Below, piece after piece: positions 1 to 8,455 of a stretch of DNA of 64,000 nt. This stretch comes from Acidovorax soli (lineage in GTDB: Bacteria > Pseudomonadota > Gammaproteobacteria > Burkholderiales > Burkholderiaceae_C): positions 1-64,000 of the forward strand of contig NZ_FNQJ01000016.1 in NCBI RefSeq assembly GCF_900107605.1, in the 5' to 3' direction. Both the position numbers and the translations under genes were made by a program. How positions within the stretch are numbered: position 1 is the first letter of the stretch; every line of letters starts with the position of its first letter. The notes beneath the pieces were generated by a model. It saw only the letters and a list, made by a program, of their open reading frames with translations, made no database searches and had not been told where the DNA came from.

Positions 1-110
1 CATCGCCATCACACCCGAGTCGTCATAATCTGGTCGTCCTGCCTGGGGGAATTTGGGGTGGCCAAGGGTGGGGGAATTTGACCTGGCCATCGGGGGTTGG
101 GCTGCTTTCA
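1..110 (+). mobile_element. Right end of an IS21-family-like insertion sequence (partial)
   Basis: Two imperfect direct repeats start 25 nt apart: GGGGGAATTTGGGGTGGCC at 45-63 and GGGGGAATTTGACCTGGCC at 70-88. Tandem terminal repeats of this look are typical of IS21-family ends, whose outermost bases are TG...CA. A CA at 109-110 is a possible outer edge, because the zorA reading frame resumes cleanly at 111. The transposase genes would lie left of the window. The repeats are seen; the family and exact edge are inferred. Confidence 0.5.
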
Positions 111-170
111 AGCGCAATCAAGAACCTTGGCGATGTTCTCGACGACATTCCCCAGCCAACTCGCAGGTGA
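111..170 (+). pseudogene. zorA: zorA 3' remnant (MotA-like subunit of Zorya)
   Basis: A reading frame ending at TGA 168-170 encodes a C-terminal tail SAIKNLGDVLDDIPQPTRR, six bases before zorB. ZorA, the MotA-like membrane protein of the Zorya motor, is always the gene upstream of zorB, so position and frame fit its last ~19 codons. Upstream of 111 the same frame reads into the IS-like repeats and no longer looks like protein. I infer that the insertion separated this tail from the rest of zorA. If zorA really lies intact upstream in another arrangement, this call falls. Confidence 0.45.
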
Positions 171-176
171 TGAGCG

Positions 177-902
177 ATGTTCGGCCTGAAATCATCCAAA
201 GCGAGGCGCGGTCGGGACGAAGGGGAGAAGCCCTTTTGGATTTCGTTTTCCGACCTTATGACAGCGCTGATGGTCTTGTTCCTTGTGTCCATGGCCGTCG
301 CTCTCATGGCCATCACGCAGAAGCAGAAGACCATCGACGACACCATCGAACTGCGCAAGAAGACCATCGAGCAATGCTTGGCCGATGTGAAGGGCGTGAC
401 CGATCAGCCCCAGTTCAAGGGCGTGACTGTCCATGGCAATTCAATTGACTTCGGCACTGTCGTCCAGTTCGCCAACGGCCTGCATTCCTTCGAAAAGCCC
501 GCAGATGAGAAATTCATCCGTTCCTTCGTTCCGGAGGTGTTGAAGGTAGCCAGGGCCCAGAGCTGCGAGGCCTGGCTCAAGCGAGTGGTGGTCGAAGGTT
601 TTGCGAGCCGCGCGGGCAACTACCTCTACAACCTCAACCTCAGCTATCTGCGGTCCCAGCGGGTATTGTGCGCGTTGCTCAATTCCCAGGCGCCCGATGC
701 GATTGCCGAGGCGGACCGGAAGCTGATCCAAACGCTATTCCTTGTCGGAGGCTCGTCCTTCAACACCGCCGACAACGATGGCGCTGCCCGCATGCGCAGG
801 GTGGAAATCAAGCTTGAGTTTCGGGACTTCGGCTCAAAGGCCGATCCTGTCCCGGACATTCCATTGGATCCGGGCAAGACTTGCCCGAATGATCAAAGAT
901 GA
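177..902 (+). CDS. zorB: ZorB, MotB/OmpA-like stator subunit of type I Zorya defence
   Basis: A 241-residue inner-membrane protein. After a short basic cytoplasmic tail comes FSDLMTALMVLFLVSMAVAL (about residues 25-45), the single MotB-type membrane helix with the ion-binding Asp in the F-S-D-L-M motif. A periplasmic OmpA/MotB-like peptidoglycan-binding region follows (about residues 85-215), with VVVEGFASRAGN and the LSYLRSQRV segment. In Zorya, ZorA5B2 is a proton-driven motor that anchors to peptidoglycan and senses phage entry. The ATG lies 6 nt after the zorA stop and the 3' end overlaps zorC by 4 nt (ATGA), so the genes are translationally coupled. The family assignment rests on the domain plus the two following genes. 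Confidence 0.88.
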   Translation: MFGLKSSKARRGRDEGEKPFWISFSDLMTALMVLFLVSMAVALMAITQKQKTIDDTIELRKKTIEQCLADVKGVTDQPQFKGVTVHGNSIDFGTVVQFANGLHSFEKPADEKFIRSFVPEVLKVARAQSCEAWLKRVVVEGFASRAGNYLYNLNLSYLRSQRVLCALLNSQAPDAIAEADRKLIQTLFLVGGSSFNTADNDGAARMRRVEIKLEFRDFGSKADPVPDIPLDPGKTCPNDQR

Positions 903-2530
903 TTCCCGCCCTCCAGCAGCTTCAGTCTGGCCTCCATCGGGTCTTTGCAGCCCCGGCAAGGCATCCGGATACTTGGTTCGACACCAGGGGGATTGAGCTG
1001 GCCAAAGAGAAGGTGATTCGCGACCATGGCGGAGCCTCGATCGCTGTCGATCGTCGGACGATCATGGCGTCGGTGGAAGACTTTCGCCGCAGCGGCAAGG
1101 TTCCGAGCTTCCGCGAGCTCAAATACGTCTGCCTTGGCGTCGGGTCGATGGACTCGCGCGGCTGGTGCATCCTCTCTGATGAAAGGCTGCGCAGGGCGGC
1201 AATTGGCCTGGCGGATTCGCAGGAAGCCTTGCATCGCAAGCTTCGTTGCTTCCAGGCGCTGCTATCGGCCTACTTCTCATTTCCGCTCAGCCAGGCAGAC
1301 GCGAATGCCGAAGCAGGTTGGAAGGAGCTGCGGGCATGGCTGCACCGCCAGCGATTGATTCTGCTGGGCAAGCTCGACAACCGGCCGCAGTGGTTCGATG
1401 GCCTCGATCGCCATGCGGAGCTGTTGACCGACAAGCCATGCGACAAGTTTGGCCCCGATTTGCTGCGTGGCGACCCAGCCGGGCTCAACGATGCCCGAAG
1501 CTGCTTGGCCATAGAAGCCGATTCGTGGGTCATGGAAGCCGCTGTGCTGGCCCAGATGAGGGCTGCGGCCAGGCTGGACGATCGGCGCTTCAAGGAGGCT
1601 TTGCCGAGCCTCTTGCAAATCGCCACCGGGCAACTGGGCGTCAAGGTTGGCGAGCGGCTCAAGATCAAGTGCATCGCGCTGCTTGTGTCGCGGTATGCGA
1701 AGTCTTCGGCTGCGCCTGAGCATCCTGGGCTTCGAGACGCATCGGTCGGCGTGATCGGCAATCCATGGCTTCGCAGGGCCAATTGGGACGCCCATGTGGT
1801 CATGGACGATGGCCGGCCAGATCAACAGGCTCGCGAGATGGTGTTTGGCTGGCTCAAAGGCCGGCTCATCCAGGACTTCTTTGAGTTGCTCAGCGCCGAA
1901 GGAGCCGGAGATCGGAGGCGGCTGGCATATTGGCTGCGGTTTGCTCCATTCGTCGATGACATGTGGTTCGCGCTTGGTCCTTACGCGCAGAGTCGTAACG
2001 ATTCGAGCTTCCGCGAGTTTCGCGACCGGGCGAAGGGCCGCCTATTGGATCTTGAGGGGACCACAGGCGACAACAATGCCTTTGTGATGCGCATCGGTCC
2101 ATATTTGGCTATCGAGTTTGGCTCCAAGGGCAATGCCTTCTTCCTGCTTGAATGGGAGAAGCTGCCGAGGGCCGTCTCCAACGCTTTGAGTTCGGGAAGG
2201 GCTAGGGAGTCGATCGACATTTTCAGCCTCAAGCCGAGAGCCAATGTGTTCAAAAAGAGCCACATGGATGCTCCGACTGCTTTGAAGAGCTGGGAGCAGA
2301 AGTTTGACGACGACCTGCTGCCTGTGCTCGGAGTGAATCCAGATGAGCGTCCTGCATGCGTCCCCGATCTCGAAAAGTTATTGAATGGCCGCGACATCGT
2401 GGTCGTGGACACGCGAGCGAACGGTGGTTCCTTGAAGTTGACGCCGGATGACAAGCTCGCGCCGATCGCGAGGCAGCTGTCGGCCCTGGGAATGGTGCGC
2501 AGATCGACGCGCGGTTGGTTCAAGGAGTGA
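899..2530 (+). CDS. zorC: ZorC, EH-signature protein of type I Zorya
   Basis: A 543-residue soluble protein with no membrane segment. Its position between zorB and a SNF2 helicase, its length and its general composition match ZorC, the EH_Signature-domain protein of type I Zorya, which binds DNA and is thought to relay the motor signal to ZorD. I can see no catalytic motif. The C-terminal part (about residues 430-540) is the most conserved-looking region, ending in GMVRRSTRGWFKE. It starts inside the zorB stop (ATGA) and ends 3 nt before zorD. Identification depends mainly on synteny. Confidence 0.82.
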   Translation: MIPALQQLQSGLHRVFAAPARHPDTWFDTRGIELAKEKVIRDHGGASIAVDRRTIMASVEDFRRSGKVPSFRELKYVCLGVGSMDSRGWCILSDERLRRAAIGLADSQEALHRKLRCFQALLSAYFSFPLSQADANAEAGWKELRAWLHRQRLILLGKLDNRPQWFDGLDRHAELLTDKPCDKFGPDLLRGDPAGLNDARSCLAIEADSWVMEAAVLAQMRAAARLDDRRFKEALPSLLQIATGQLGVKVGERLKIKCIALLVSRYAKSSAAPEHPGLRDASVGVIGNPWLRRANWDAHVVMDDGRPDQQAREMVFGWLKGRLIQDFFELLSAEGAGDRRRLAYWLRFAPFVDDMWFALGPYAQSRNDSSFREFRDRAKGRLLDLEGTTGDNNAFVMRIGPYLAIEFGSKGNAFFLLEWEKLPRAVSNALSSGRARESIDIFSLKPRANVFKKSHMDAPTALKSWEQKFDDDLLPVLGVNPDERPACVPDLEKLLNGRDIVVVDTRANGGSLKLTPDDKLAPIARQLSALGMVRRSTRGWFKE

Positions 2531-2533
2531 TCG

Positions 2534-5500
2534 ATGATTCGATGGTTTGGCTCGAAAGATTCGGCAAAACCTGCGGCGCAGGGCTCGAAGGCTTCGATCA
2601 ACATCTCTTGGGATCGCTCTGGCGTCCGTTTTCAACCTGAACCTGCGGTGGATGCCTGGCTGGATAGGCCAGGAGACTTCGACCGCGATGCCGAACTCGC
2701 ATTGCTGCTCAGGCAGTTGGTTGACGAAGGTTTCGCATCGGTGCCAGATCGCGATGCCTTCGTGGATTGGGAGTCTTACTTTCAGCTCGCCAGCTCTCCT
2801 GCCCATGCGGAATCGTTGCCCATTTTGAAGCTTCCCGCTCAGAAGCCATGGAGCCCAATCCTTTCGAGCTCAGGCGGCCTCGCCGATGCAGACTTCTCGA
2901 TCCGGATTGACGGGTGGGTCGATCCTTCAGGTGAACGGGTGCCTGGAGCTCTGGATTTGAAGGGCGCTGTTGCGTCAAAGGATGGGTCAGACTGCATTTT
3001 GTCCGAGGCGGCCTGGCGGACGGTTGAGGCTATCGCTTCGATGCGTTCGCAGAAGGGGGTTCAGAGGACTCACGAGCAAAACAAGCAGGAGTGGTCGCGC
3101 ATCCGCAGGTTGGCGATCGCGGCCAATGCCGAGCTGTCCGGCTTCCTGTCCAAGACTGTTGTGCTGACGCCGGAGCGCATCGACATCCAGATGCGCAAGG
3201 GCGGTTCCGGCGCTCAGGACATGGTGGAGATATTGCCTGGCTTCGACGGCTCGCCAGATCGATGGCTCGAAGTTTTCGACCGATTCCAGTCGGTTCAGGA
3301 TCGGTATGAAATTCCTGACGGCGATGGCATGGTCCACGTGCTTCTGTCGGAGGATGCCAAGGCTGTTCTGACTGAGATTCATCGCATGCCAGGCCGGCGC
3401 GTCGCTGGCGCTCGTGCGGAAGCGTTCCTGCGCAACCCATTCGCCACGCTCGGGCCCTCGGCCGACTTGATGATCGATCCCGATCAGTTCGAGCGGGCTC
3501 GCGAAGACGCTGGCATCGTGTTTGCCAAGTTTTCGGCGGTTGTCGTCGACGACCAATCAGGCTTTCCGTGCGAAACGGGCTTGCTGATCGAAGAGTTTTT
3601 CGAAGGCAAGCTGGTTGCTGAGCGCGTCAAGTTCGAATCGGCTGCGGAGCTCGAGGCCTTCATTTCGAAGCTGGATGCTCGCGTGGTGGCCGGCGCCCAA
3701 TGCTGCCACTGGAAGGGATTCGATCTCGAAATCCTGGGAGACACGCCAGACCAGCTCGCCAAGCTGCGATCCGCGCTCGGCCGGATGTCTCAGCCTCGCA
3801 AGATCAAAGCCACGGACATCTTCGACCTCTCGTTGTATTCCGATCGCATTGGCGGCTTTGGAGTTGAGAAGCCCTACTACTCGCCATTCATTTCCAAGAA
3901 GAGCGATGAAGCAGGGTGGGTTCCGGAGAACATCGACCTGGGACTTTGGTTCACCGATGCCAATGGCGAGGCGGTCGCCATTCCATTGGACGGTCGCGAC
4001 CTGGACAAGTTTCGCAAGGAAGTTGAGCAGGCGGAAGTTGAGAAGCGCGACAGCTTTACGTTTCCGGGTTGTCCCAAACCCGTGCCCACCGGCTGGGCCA
4101 AGGAGGCTCTCGACACGCTTGGCCGTGTCAAGGATGAAGTCAAGGGCGGCAACTACGACCCAAAAAAGGACAAGACAGAAAGGCGGCCGGTTGAGCGCAA
4201 GGGATTGGTGGTCAAGCCCAATGTGGATGGGCTCGACTACGAGGAGCGGCGAGGGGAATTGTCTTCCGATGCCGGTCCGCTCTCCATGCCTTCAAGCCTT
4301 CGCGCGGGCATCGAGCTCAAAGATCATCAGCTTGAGGGACTGGCTTGGTTGCAGAAGATGTGGAGGCACTCTCCTTCTGCCTGCCGAGGAGCCCTGCTGG
4401 CCGATGACATGGGCTTGGGCAAGACCATTCAACTGCTGGCATTCATGGCTTCGCTGATCGAGTCTGAGCCATTGGTCGATCCATTCCTCGTCATCGCGCC
4501 GGTTTCGCTGCTGGACAACTGGAAAGCAGAGATTGAAAAGTTCTTCGTCGATGGAACGATGGACGTGCTGACGCTATACGGCTCGAATCTCGCGTCAAAG
4601 CGGGCGCCGAAGTCTTCCTTTGATGATGGGCTGTTGGAGTCCGGATCGCCAAAGCTGCTGACGCCCGGATGGCTTGGCGACGCAAAGGTGGTCTTGACCA
4701 CCTACGAGACGCTGCGCGACTTGGAGTTTTCGTTGGCCGCGCAGAAATGGTCGGTCATGGTCTGCGACGAGGCTCAGAAAATCAAGAACCCAAACGCGAT
4801 GGTGACGCGGGCGGCCAAAAAGCAAAACGCCAGGCTCAAGATCGCATGCACGGGAACGCCGGTCGAGAACACGCTCGCCGACATTTGGTGCTTGTTCGAT
4901 TTCGTGCAGCCAGGATTGCTAGGGTCTTTGAAGGATTTCGGCGGCAAATACCGCAGGCCTATCGAGGCCGAAGGGGACGCGGAAGCGGAGGCCAGGGTCG
5001 CGGAGCTGCGGGAGTTGATCGAACCGCAAAAGCTTCGTCGAACAAAGGCCGAGGTCGCCAAGGATCTGCCCAGAAAAATCCACAATGAGGGCTGCCGCAA
5101 GTTGCCGTTGTCCCAACGCCAAAGAGCTCTCTACGCGGACGCTGTGGCGCAGTTCAAGTCTCGCGGCCCAGGCCAAGGAAGCAGCCTCCAGTCGCCTTTG
5201 GGCTTGCTCCAATACCTGCGCCGATTGTGTTCGGATCCGCGCCCGCCCGGCCATATTGCGACGACCGATGAGACGGTGGAGGCTATCAAGAAGGCTTCTC
5301 CGAAGATGGACTGGATGCTAAGGCGACTCAAGGAAATCCAATCTTCTGGATCAGGCGACAAGGTCATTGTCTTCTGCGAATTCCGAGACTTGCAACGGGT
5401 CCTCCAGCGGGCCATCTCCGAGGTGTTCGGCTTCGTTCCTGATGTGATCAATGGCGACACCTCCACTGAATCAGGCTCCTCGAACAACCGCCAGGCCCGC

Positions 5501-6301
5501 ATCAATGCCTACCAGCAAGGAGATGGTTTCGGCGTGATCATCTTGTCGCCACTGGCGGTGGGGTTCGGCGTCAACATCCAGGCCGCAAACCATGTCATCC
5601 ACTACACGCGGACCTGGAATCCGGCCAAGGAAGACCAAGCGACGGATCGGGCCTACCGCATAGGACAGAAGAAGGATGTCCACGTCTACTACCCGGTGGT
5701 TGTGGGCGGCGACTTCATGACGTTCGACGAGAAGCTCGATCTGCTGCTCGAGCGCAAGCGAGGGCTCTCGCATGACATGCTCAACGGGTCAGGGGACATC
5801 AACCCCTCCGACTTTGCCGACATCCAGTCGCCGGGCGGTGGATCGCCATTCAGCGAAGAGCTCTTCGATCCTGCCGATCTTGGTTCGCTTGGCCCGGATG
5901 CGTTCGAAGCCTTCTGCGCGTTGCTCTGGAGCAAGCAAGGCTTTTCTCGCACTTTGAAGACGCCGAGGACCGGCGATGGCGGAGTGGATGTCGTGGCCAT
6001 CGATGGCAATCGAGGCGCGCTTATCCAGTGCAAGAGCTCTGGCGTCGACGGGAAAGAAATGGGGTGGGAAGCCATAAAGGATGTGTCGGCCGGGGCGGCG
6101 GCTTACGCCGCTCGATATCCGGGCGTGGCGTTCGAGCTTGTCGCCGCGACGAATCGCAGGTTCAACCAGGCAGCTCGTCAGCAAGCGTCACTATTGAATG
6201 TGAGCTTAATCGACGGTGGCGATTTGGCTGAGTTGCTTTCGAAACATCCAACCAAAAGAGGCGAGCTAGATCGGTTCGCGATGGCGGGTTGGGCGCGCTG
6301 A
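2534..6301 (+). CDS. zorD: ZorD, SNF2 helicase with C-terminal Mrr-like nuclease domain
   Basis: A 1255-residue effector. Residues ~1-580 are a long N-terminal region. A SNF2/DEAD core follows with Walker A LADDMGLGKT (~residues 618-628), DEAQ box VCDEAQKIK (~743), TGTPVEN motif III and C-lobe motif VI ATDRAYRIGQ (~1035). From about residue 1117 a restriction-endonuclease-fold domain carries GDGGVDVVAIDG and the IQCKS signature of Mrr-type nucleases. ZorD of type I Zorya is a DNA translocase/nuclease that degrades invading DNA. All recognisable catalytic motifs are intact, so any loss of Zorya function here would come from zorA, not zorD. Confidence 0.9.
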   Translation: MIRWFGSKDSAKPAAQGSKASINISWDRSGVRFQPEPAVDAWLDRPGDFDRDAELALLLRQLVDEGFASVPDRDAFVDWESYFQLASSPAHAESLPILKLPAQKPWSPILSSSGGLADADFSIRIDGWVDPSGERVPGALDLKGAVASKDGSDCILSEAAWRTVEAIASMRSQKGVQRTHEQNKQEWSRIRRLAIAANAELSGFLSKTVVLTPERIDIQMRKGGSGAQDMVEILPGFDGSPDRWLEVFDRFQSVQDRYEIPDGDGMVHVLLSEDAKAVLTEIHRMPGRRVAGARAEAFLRNPFATLGPSADLMIDPDQFERAREDAGIVFAKFSAVVVDDQSGFPCETGLLIEEFFEGKLVAERVKFESAAELEAFISKLDARVVAGAQCCHWKGFDLEILGDTPDQLAKLRSALGRMSQPRKIKATDIFDLSLYSDRIGGFGVEKPYYSPFISKKSDEAGWVPENIDLGLWFTDANGEAVAIPLDGRDLDKFRKEVEQAEVEKRDSFTFPGCPKPVPTGWAKEALDTLGRVKDEVKGGNYDPKKDKTERRPVERKGLVVKPNVDGLDYEERRGELSSDAGPLSMPSSLRAGIELKDHQLEGLAWLQKMWRHSPSACRGALLADDMGLGKTIQLLAFMASLIESEPLVDPFLVIAPVSLLDNWKAEIEKFFVDGTMDVLTLYGSNLASKRAPKSSFDDGLLESGSPKLLTPGWLGDAKVVLTTYETLRDLEFSLAAQKWSVMVCDEAQKIKNPNAMVTRAAKKQNARLKIACTGTPVENTLADIWCLFDFVQPGLLGSLKDFGGKYRRPIEAEGDAEAEARVAELRELIEPQKLRRTKAEVAKDLPRKIHNEGCRKLPLSQRQRALYADAVAQFKSRGPGQGSSLQSPLGLLQYLRRLCSDPRPPGHIATTDETVEAIKKASPKMDWMLRRLKEIQSSGSGDKVIVFCEFRDLQRVLQRAISEVFGFVPDVINGDTSTESGSSNNRQARINAYQQGDGFGVIILSPLAVGFGVNIQAANHVIHYTRTWNPAKEDQATDRAYRIGQKKDVHVYYPVVVGGDFMTFDEKLDLLLERKRGLSHDMLNGSGDINPSDFADIQSPGGGSPFSEELFDPADLGSLGPDAFEAFCALLWSKQGFSRTLKTPRTGDGGVDVVAIDGNRGALIQCKSSGVDGKEMGWEAIKDVSAGAAAYAARYPGVAFELVAATNRRFNQAARQQASLLNVSLIDGGDLAELLSKHPTKRGELDRFAMAGWAR

Positions 6302-6376
6302 GCAACGGACAAACAGGATGAAGGTCTGAAACATTATTGAGATAGCCAACAAAACCAACATTGAAGGAGGAAACCC

Positions 6377-8347
6377 ATGAAATTGGTCAAGGCTCAGGTT
6401 CAAAACTACCGCTCGGTTGAAGACAGCGGCGCTTTCGAAATTGGCGCGCTCACTTGCTTGGTTGGCAAAAACGAGGCGGGCAAGACGGCCATCCTTAGCG
6501 CGCTTAGGGCGTTGAGGCCGTCAAAGTCGCAAGACTTTGAGATCGACGAGACCATCGACTATCCGCGCCGTTTTTCCACACGCTTTGACGATCGCCATCC
6601 TAATGGGGAGGCCGAGGTCATCCGGACTTGGTGGAAGCTTGAGGCTGCCGATATCGCTGCCGTCGAAAAGCGGTTCGGACCAGGGGTTCTTAAGAGCGAC
6701 ATCTTCCAGGTCCACTATGGATTCCGATATGACGACGATAAACGAAGTTGGGTAATCGAGGTCGACGAGGCGAAATGCTTGGAGCACTTGGTCAGCAAGC
6801 ATGCCCTTGATGCGACAGATAGAAATGTCTTGCACAACGTCTCAGACGGACAAGGCGCCGAGAAAGCTCTTGCAGGTCTGACTGAACCATCGGCCAAGCA
6901 AACCGCGTTGCTTGAAGACATCAGGAAGGTAAGGAAGTCGCGATTTATCTTGGGCGTCATTGACATCCTGGAGCCGCGGCAGCCCCGGTTCTTCTTCACT
7001 TCCCACTTCGAACGCATGTCGGGGATGGTCTCGCTCAATAAGCTTCAACAAGATCGGCAGCAAAACAAGGTTGACGTAGGCGACAAGATTTTTCTTTCGT
7101 TCCTGGAATACGCTGGGACGACGCTGGAAGAACTCATCGCAGCAGATCGTCGCGAGGCTCTCAAGGCCAAGTGTGAGGCGGCGAGCAACGAGATCACCGA
7201 GGAAATTTTCCAATTTTGGAGCCAGAACAACGCGCTGGAAGTGGTCATCGAAATCGACTCGGGCAAGCCTAGCGATCCTTCTCCGTTCAATACCGGGATC
7301 GTCGCGGATATCCGAATCCGCAACACCAATCACAAGGCGACATTGCCATTGTCAGAACGCAGCGCTGGCTTCGTCTGGTTTTTCTCATTCCTGGCCCAAT
7401 TCAAGCAACTCAAGAAGACCGAAAGCAACGCGATCATTCTGCTGGATGAGCCTGGCCTGACTCTGCATGGCAAAGCCCAGGGCGACTTGTTGCGTTACAT
7501 CGTCGAACGCCTGCTGCCCGACCATCAGGTCATCTTCACGACCCATTCGCCTTTCATGGTTCCGATGGACCGCTTGAACGATGTGCGGATCGTCGAGGAT
7601 GTCATCCACTACAACCCGAAAACCGGGCGTCCGGATCTCAAAGGAACCAAGATCCACGCGGATGTCTTGGAGGTCAGCGACGACACGCTATTCCCGCTGC
7701 AGGGGGCCTTGGGATACGAGGTTACCCAGTCGATGTTCATCGGCTCGCATACCTGGCTGGTGGAAGGTCCATCCGACATCCTCTACTTGCAGACGCTTTC
7801 GCAGGCCCTTCGAAAACGCAACCGCGAAGGAATGGATCGTCGTTGGACTCTGTGCCCATCGGGCGGAATCGACAAGATCGCACCGTTCGTCAGACTGTTC
7901 GGGGGCAATCACATCGACATCGCCGTTCTCTCCGATGTGGCCAACTCGGACAAGAAGAAGATCGAGGCGGTCAAGAAGGAGCAAATCCTCAAAGCCGGCC
8001 GCTTCTTCACTGCAGCAGACTTTGTGGGCCAGCAGGAAGCCGATGTTGAAGACCTCTTCGATCCGGCCTTGTTCGCTGAAATTCTCAATGGAGCCTACAA
8101 GCCCCCAGCGGGCAAAGAAGTCACCAAGGATGCGTTGCTTGCGGCATCCGAGACCGAGCGCATCGTCAAGAAGGCCGAAGCCCTTTTCAAGCTCATGCCC
8201 CAAGAGGTTGCCGAGTTCGACCACTTCGGCCCAGCCCGTTGGCTGCTCGACAACCCGCAGATTCTTGATGGCGACTCGCCGGCAGTCTTGGCCACTCTTG
8301 AAAGGGCCGAAAAAGTCTTCGCCGCGTTCAACGCCTTGCTCTCATGA
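6377..8347 (+). CDS. OLD-family ATP-dependent endonuclease (ABC ATPase + Toprim)
   Basis: A 656-residue protein with an N-terminal ABC/RecF-like ATPase: Walker A VGKNEAGKT (~residues 29-37), a signature-like LPLSERSAGF, and Walker B IILLDEPGLTLHG (~353). A C-terminal Toprim nuclease region follows from about residue 455, with the acidic pair in LVEGPSDI and IAVLSD. OLD nucleases (P2 Old, GajA of Gabija) are anti-phage enzymes. It begins 75 nt after zorD with a strong AAGGAGG site (6364-6370) and may be read in the same transcript. No UvrD partner (GajB) follows; an ankyrin protein does instead, so this is not a standard Gabija system. Family is clear; the defence role is inferred from context. 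Confidence 0.8.
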   Translation: MKLVKAQVQNYRSVEDSGAFEIGALTCLVGKNEAGKTAILSALRALRPSKSQDFEIDETIDYPRRFSTRFDDRHPNGEAEVIRTWWKLEAADIAAVEKRFGPGVLKSDIFQVHYGFRYDDDKRSWVIEVDEAKCLEHLVSKHALDATDRNVLHNVSDGQGAEKALAGLTEPSAKQTALLEDIRKVRKSRFILGVIDILEPRQPRFFFTSHFERMSGMVSLNKLQQDRQQNKVDVGDKIFLSFLEYAGTTLEELIAADRREALKAKCEAASNEITEEIFQFWSQNNALEVVIEIDSGKPSDPSPFNTGIVADIRIRNTNHKATLPLSERSAGFVWFFSFLAQFKQLKKTESNAIILLDEPGLTLHGKAQGDLLRYIVERLLPDHQVIFTTHSPFMVPMDRLNDVRIVEDVIHYNPKTGRPDLKGTKIHADVLEVSDDTLFPLQGALGYEVTQSMFIGSHTWLVEGPSDILYLQTLSQALRKRNREGMDRRWTLCPSGGIDKIAPFVRLFGGNHIDIAVLSDVANSDKKKIEAVKKEQILKAGRFFTAADFVGQQEADVEDLFDPALFAEILNGAYKPPAGKEVTKDALLAASETERIVKKAEALFKLMPQEVAEFDHFGPARWLLDNPQILDGDSPAVLATLERAEKVFAAFNALLS

Positions 8348-8455
8348 CTGGGGGCGGTCATCGAAGCTAAACATCCGAGGGCGGTTGCTTTGAGCGACAG
8401 GCGCTAGGAATCACTAATTTGGGAAGACTAACGAAACATCAACAAAGGAGACGGC

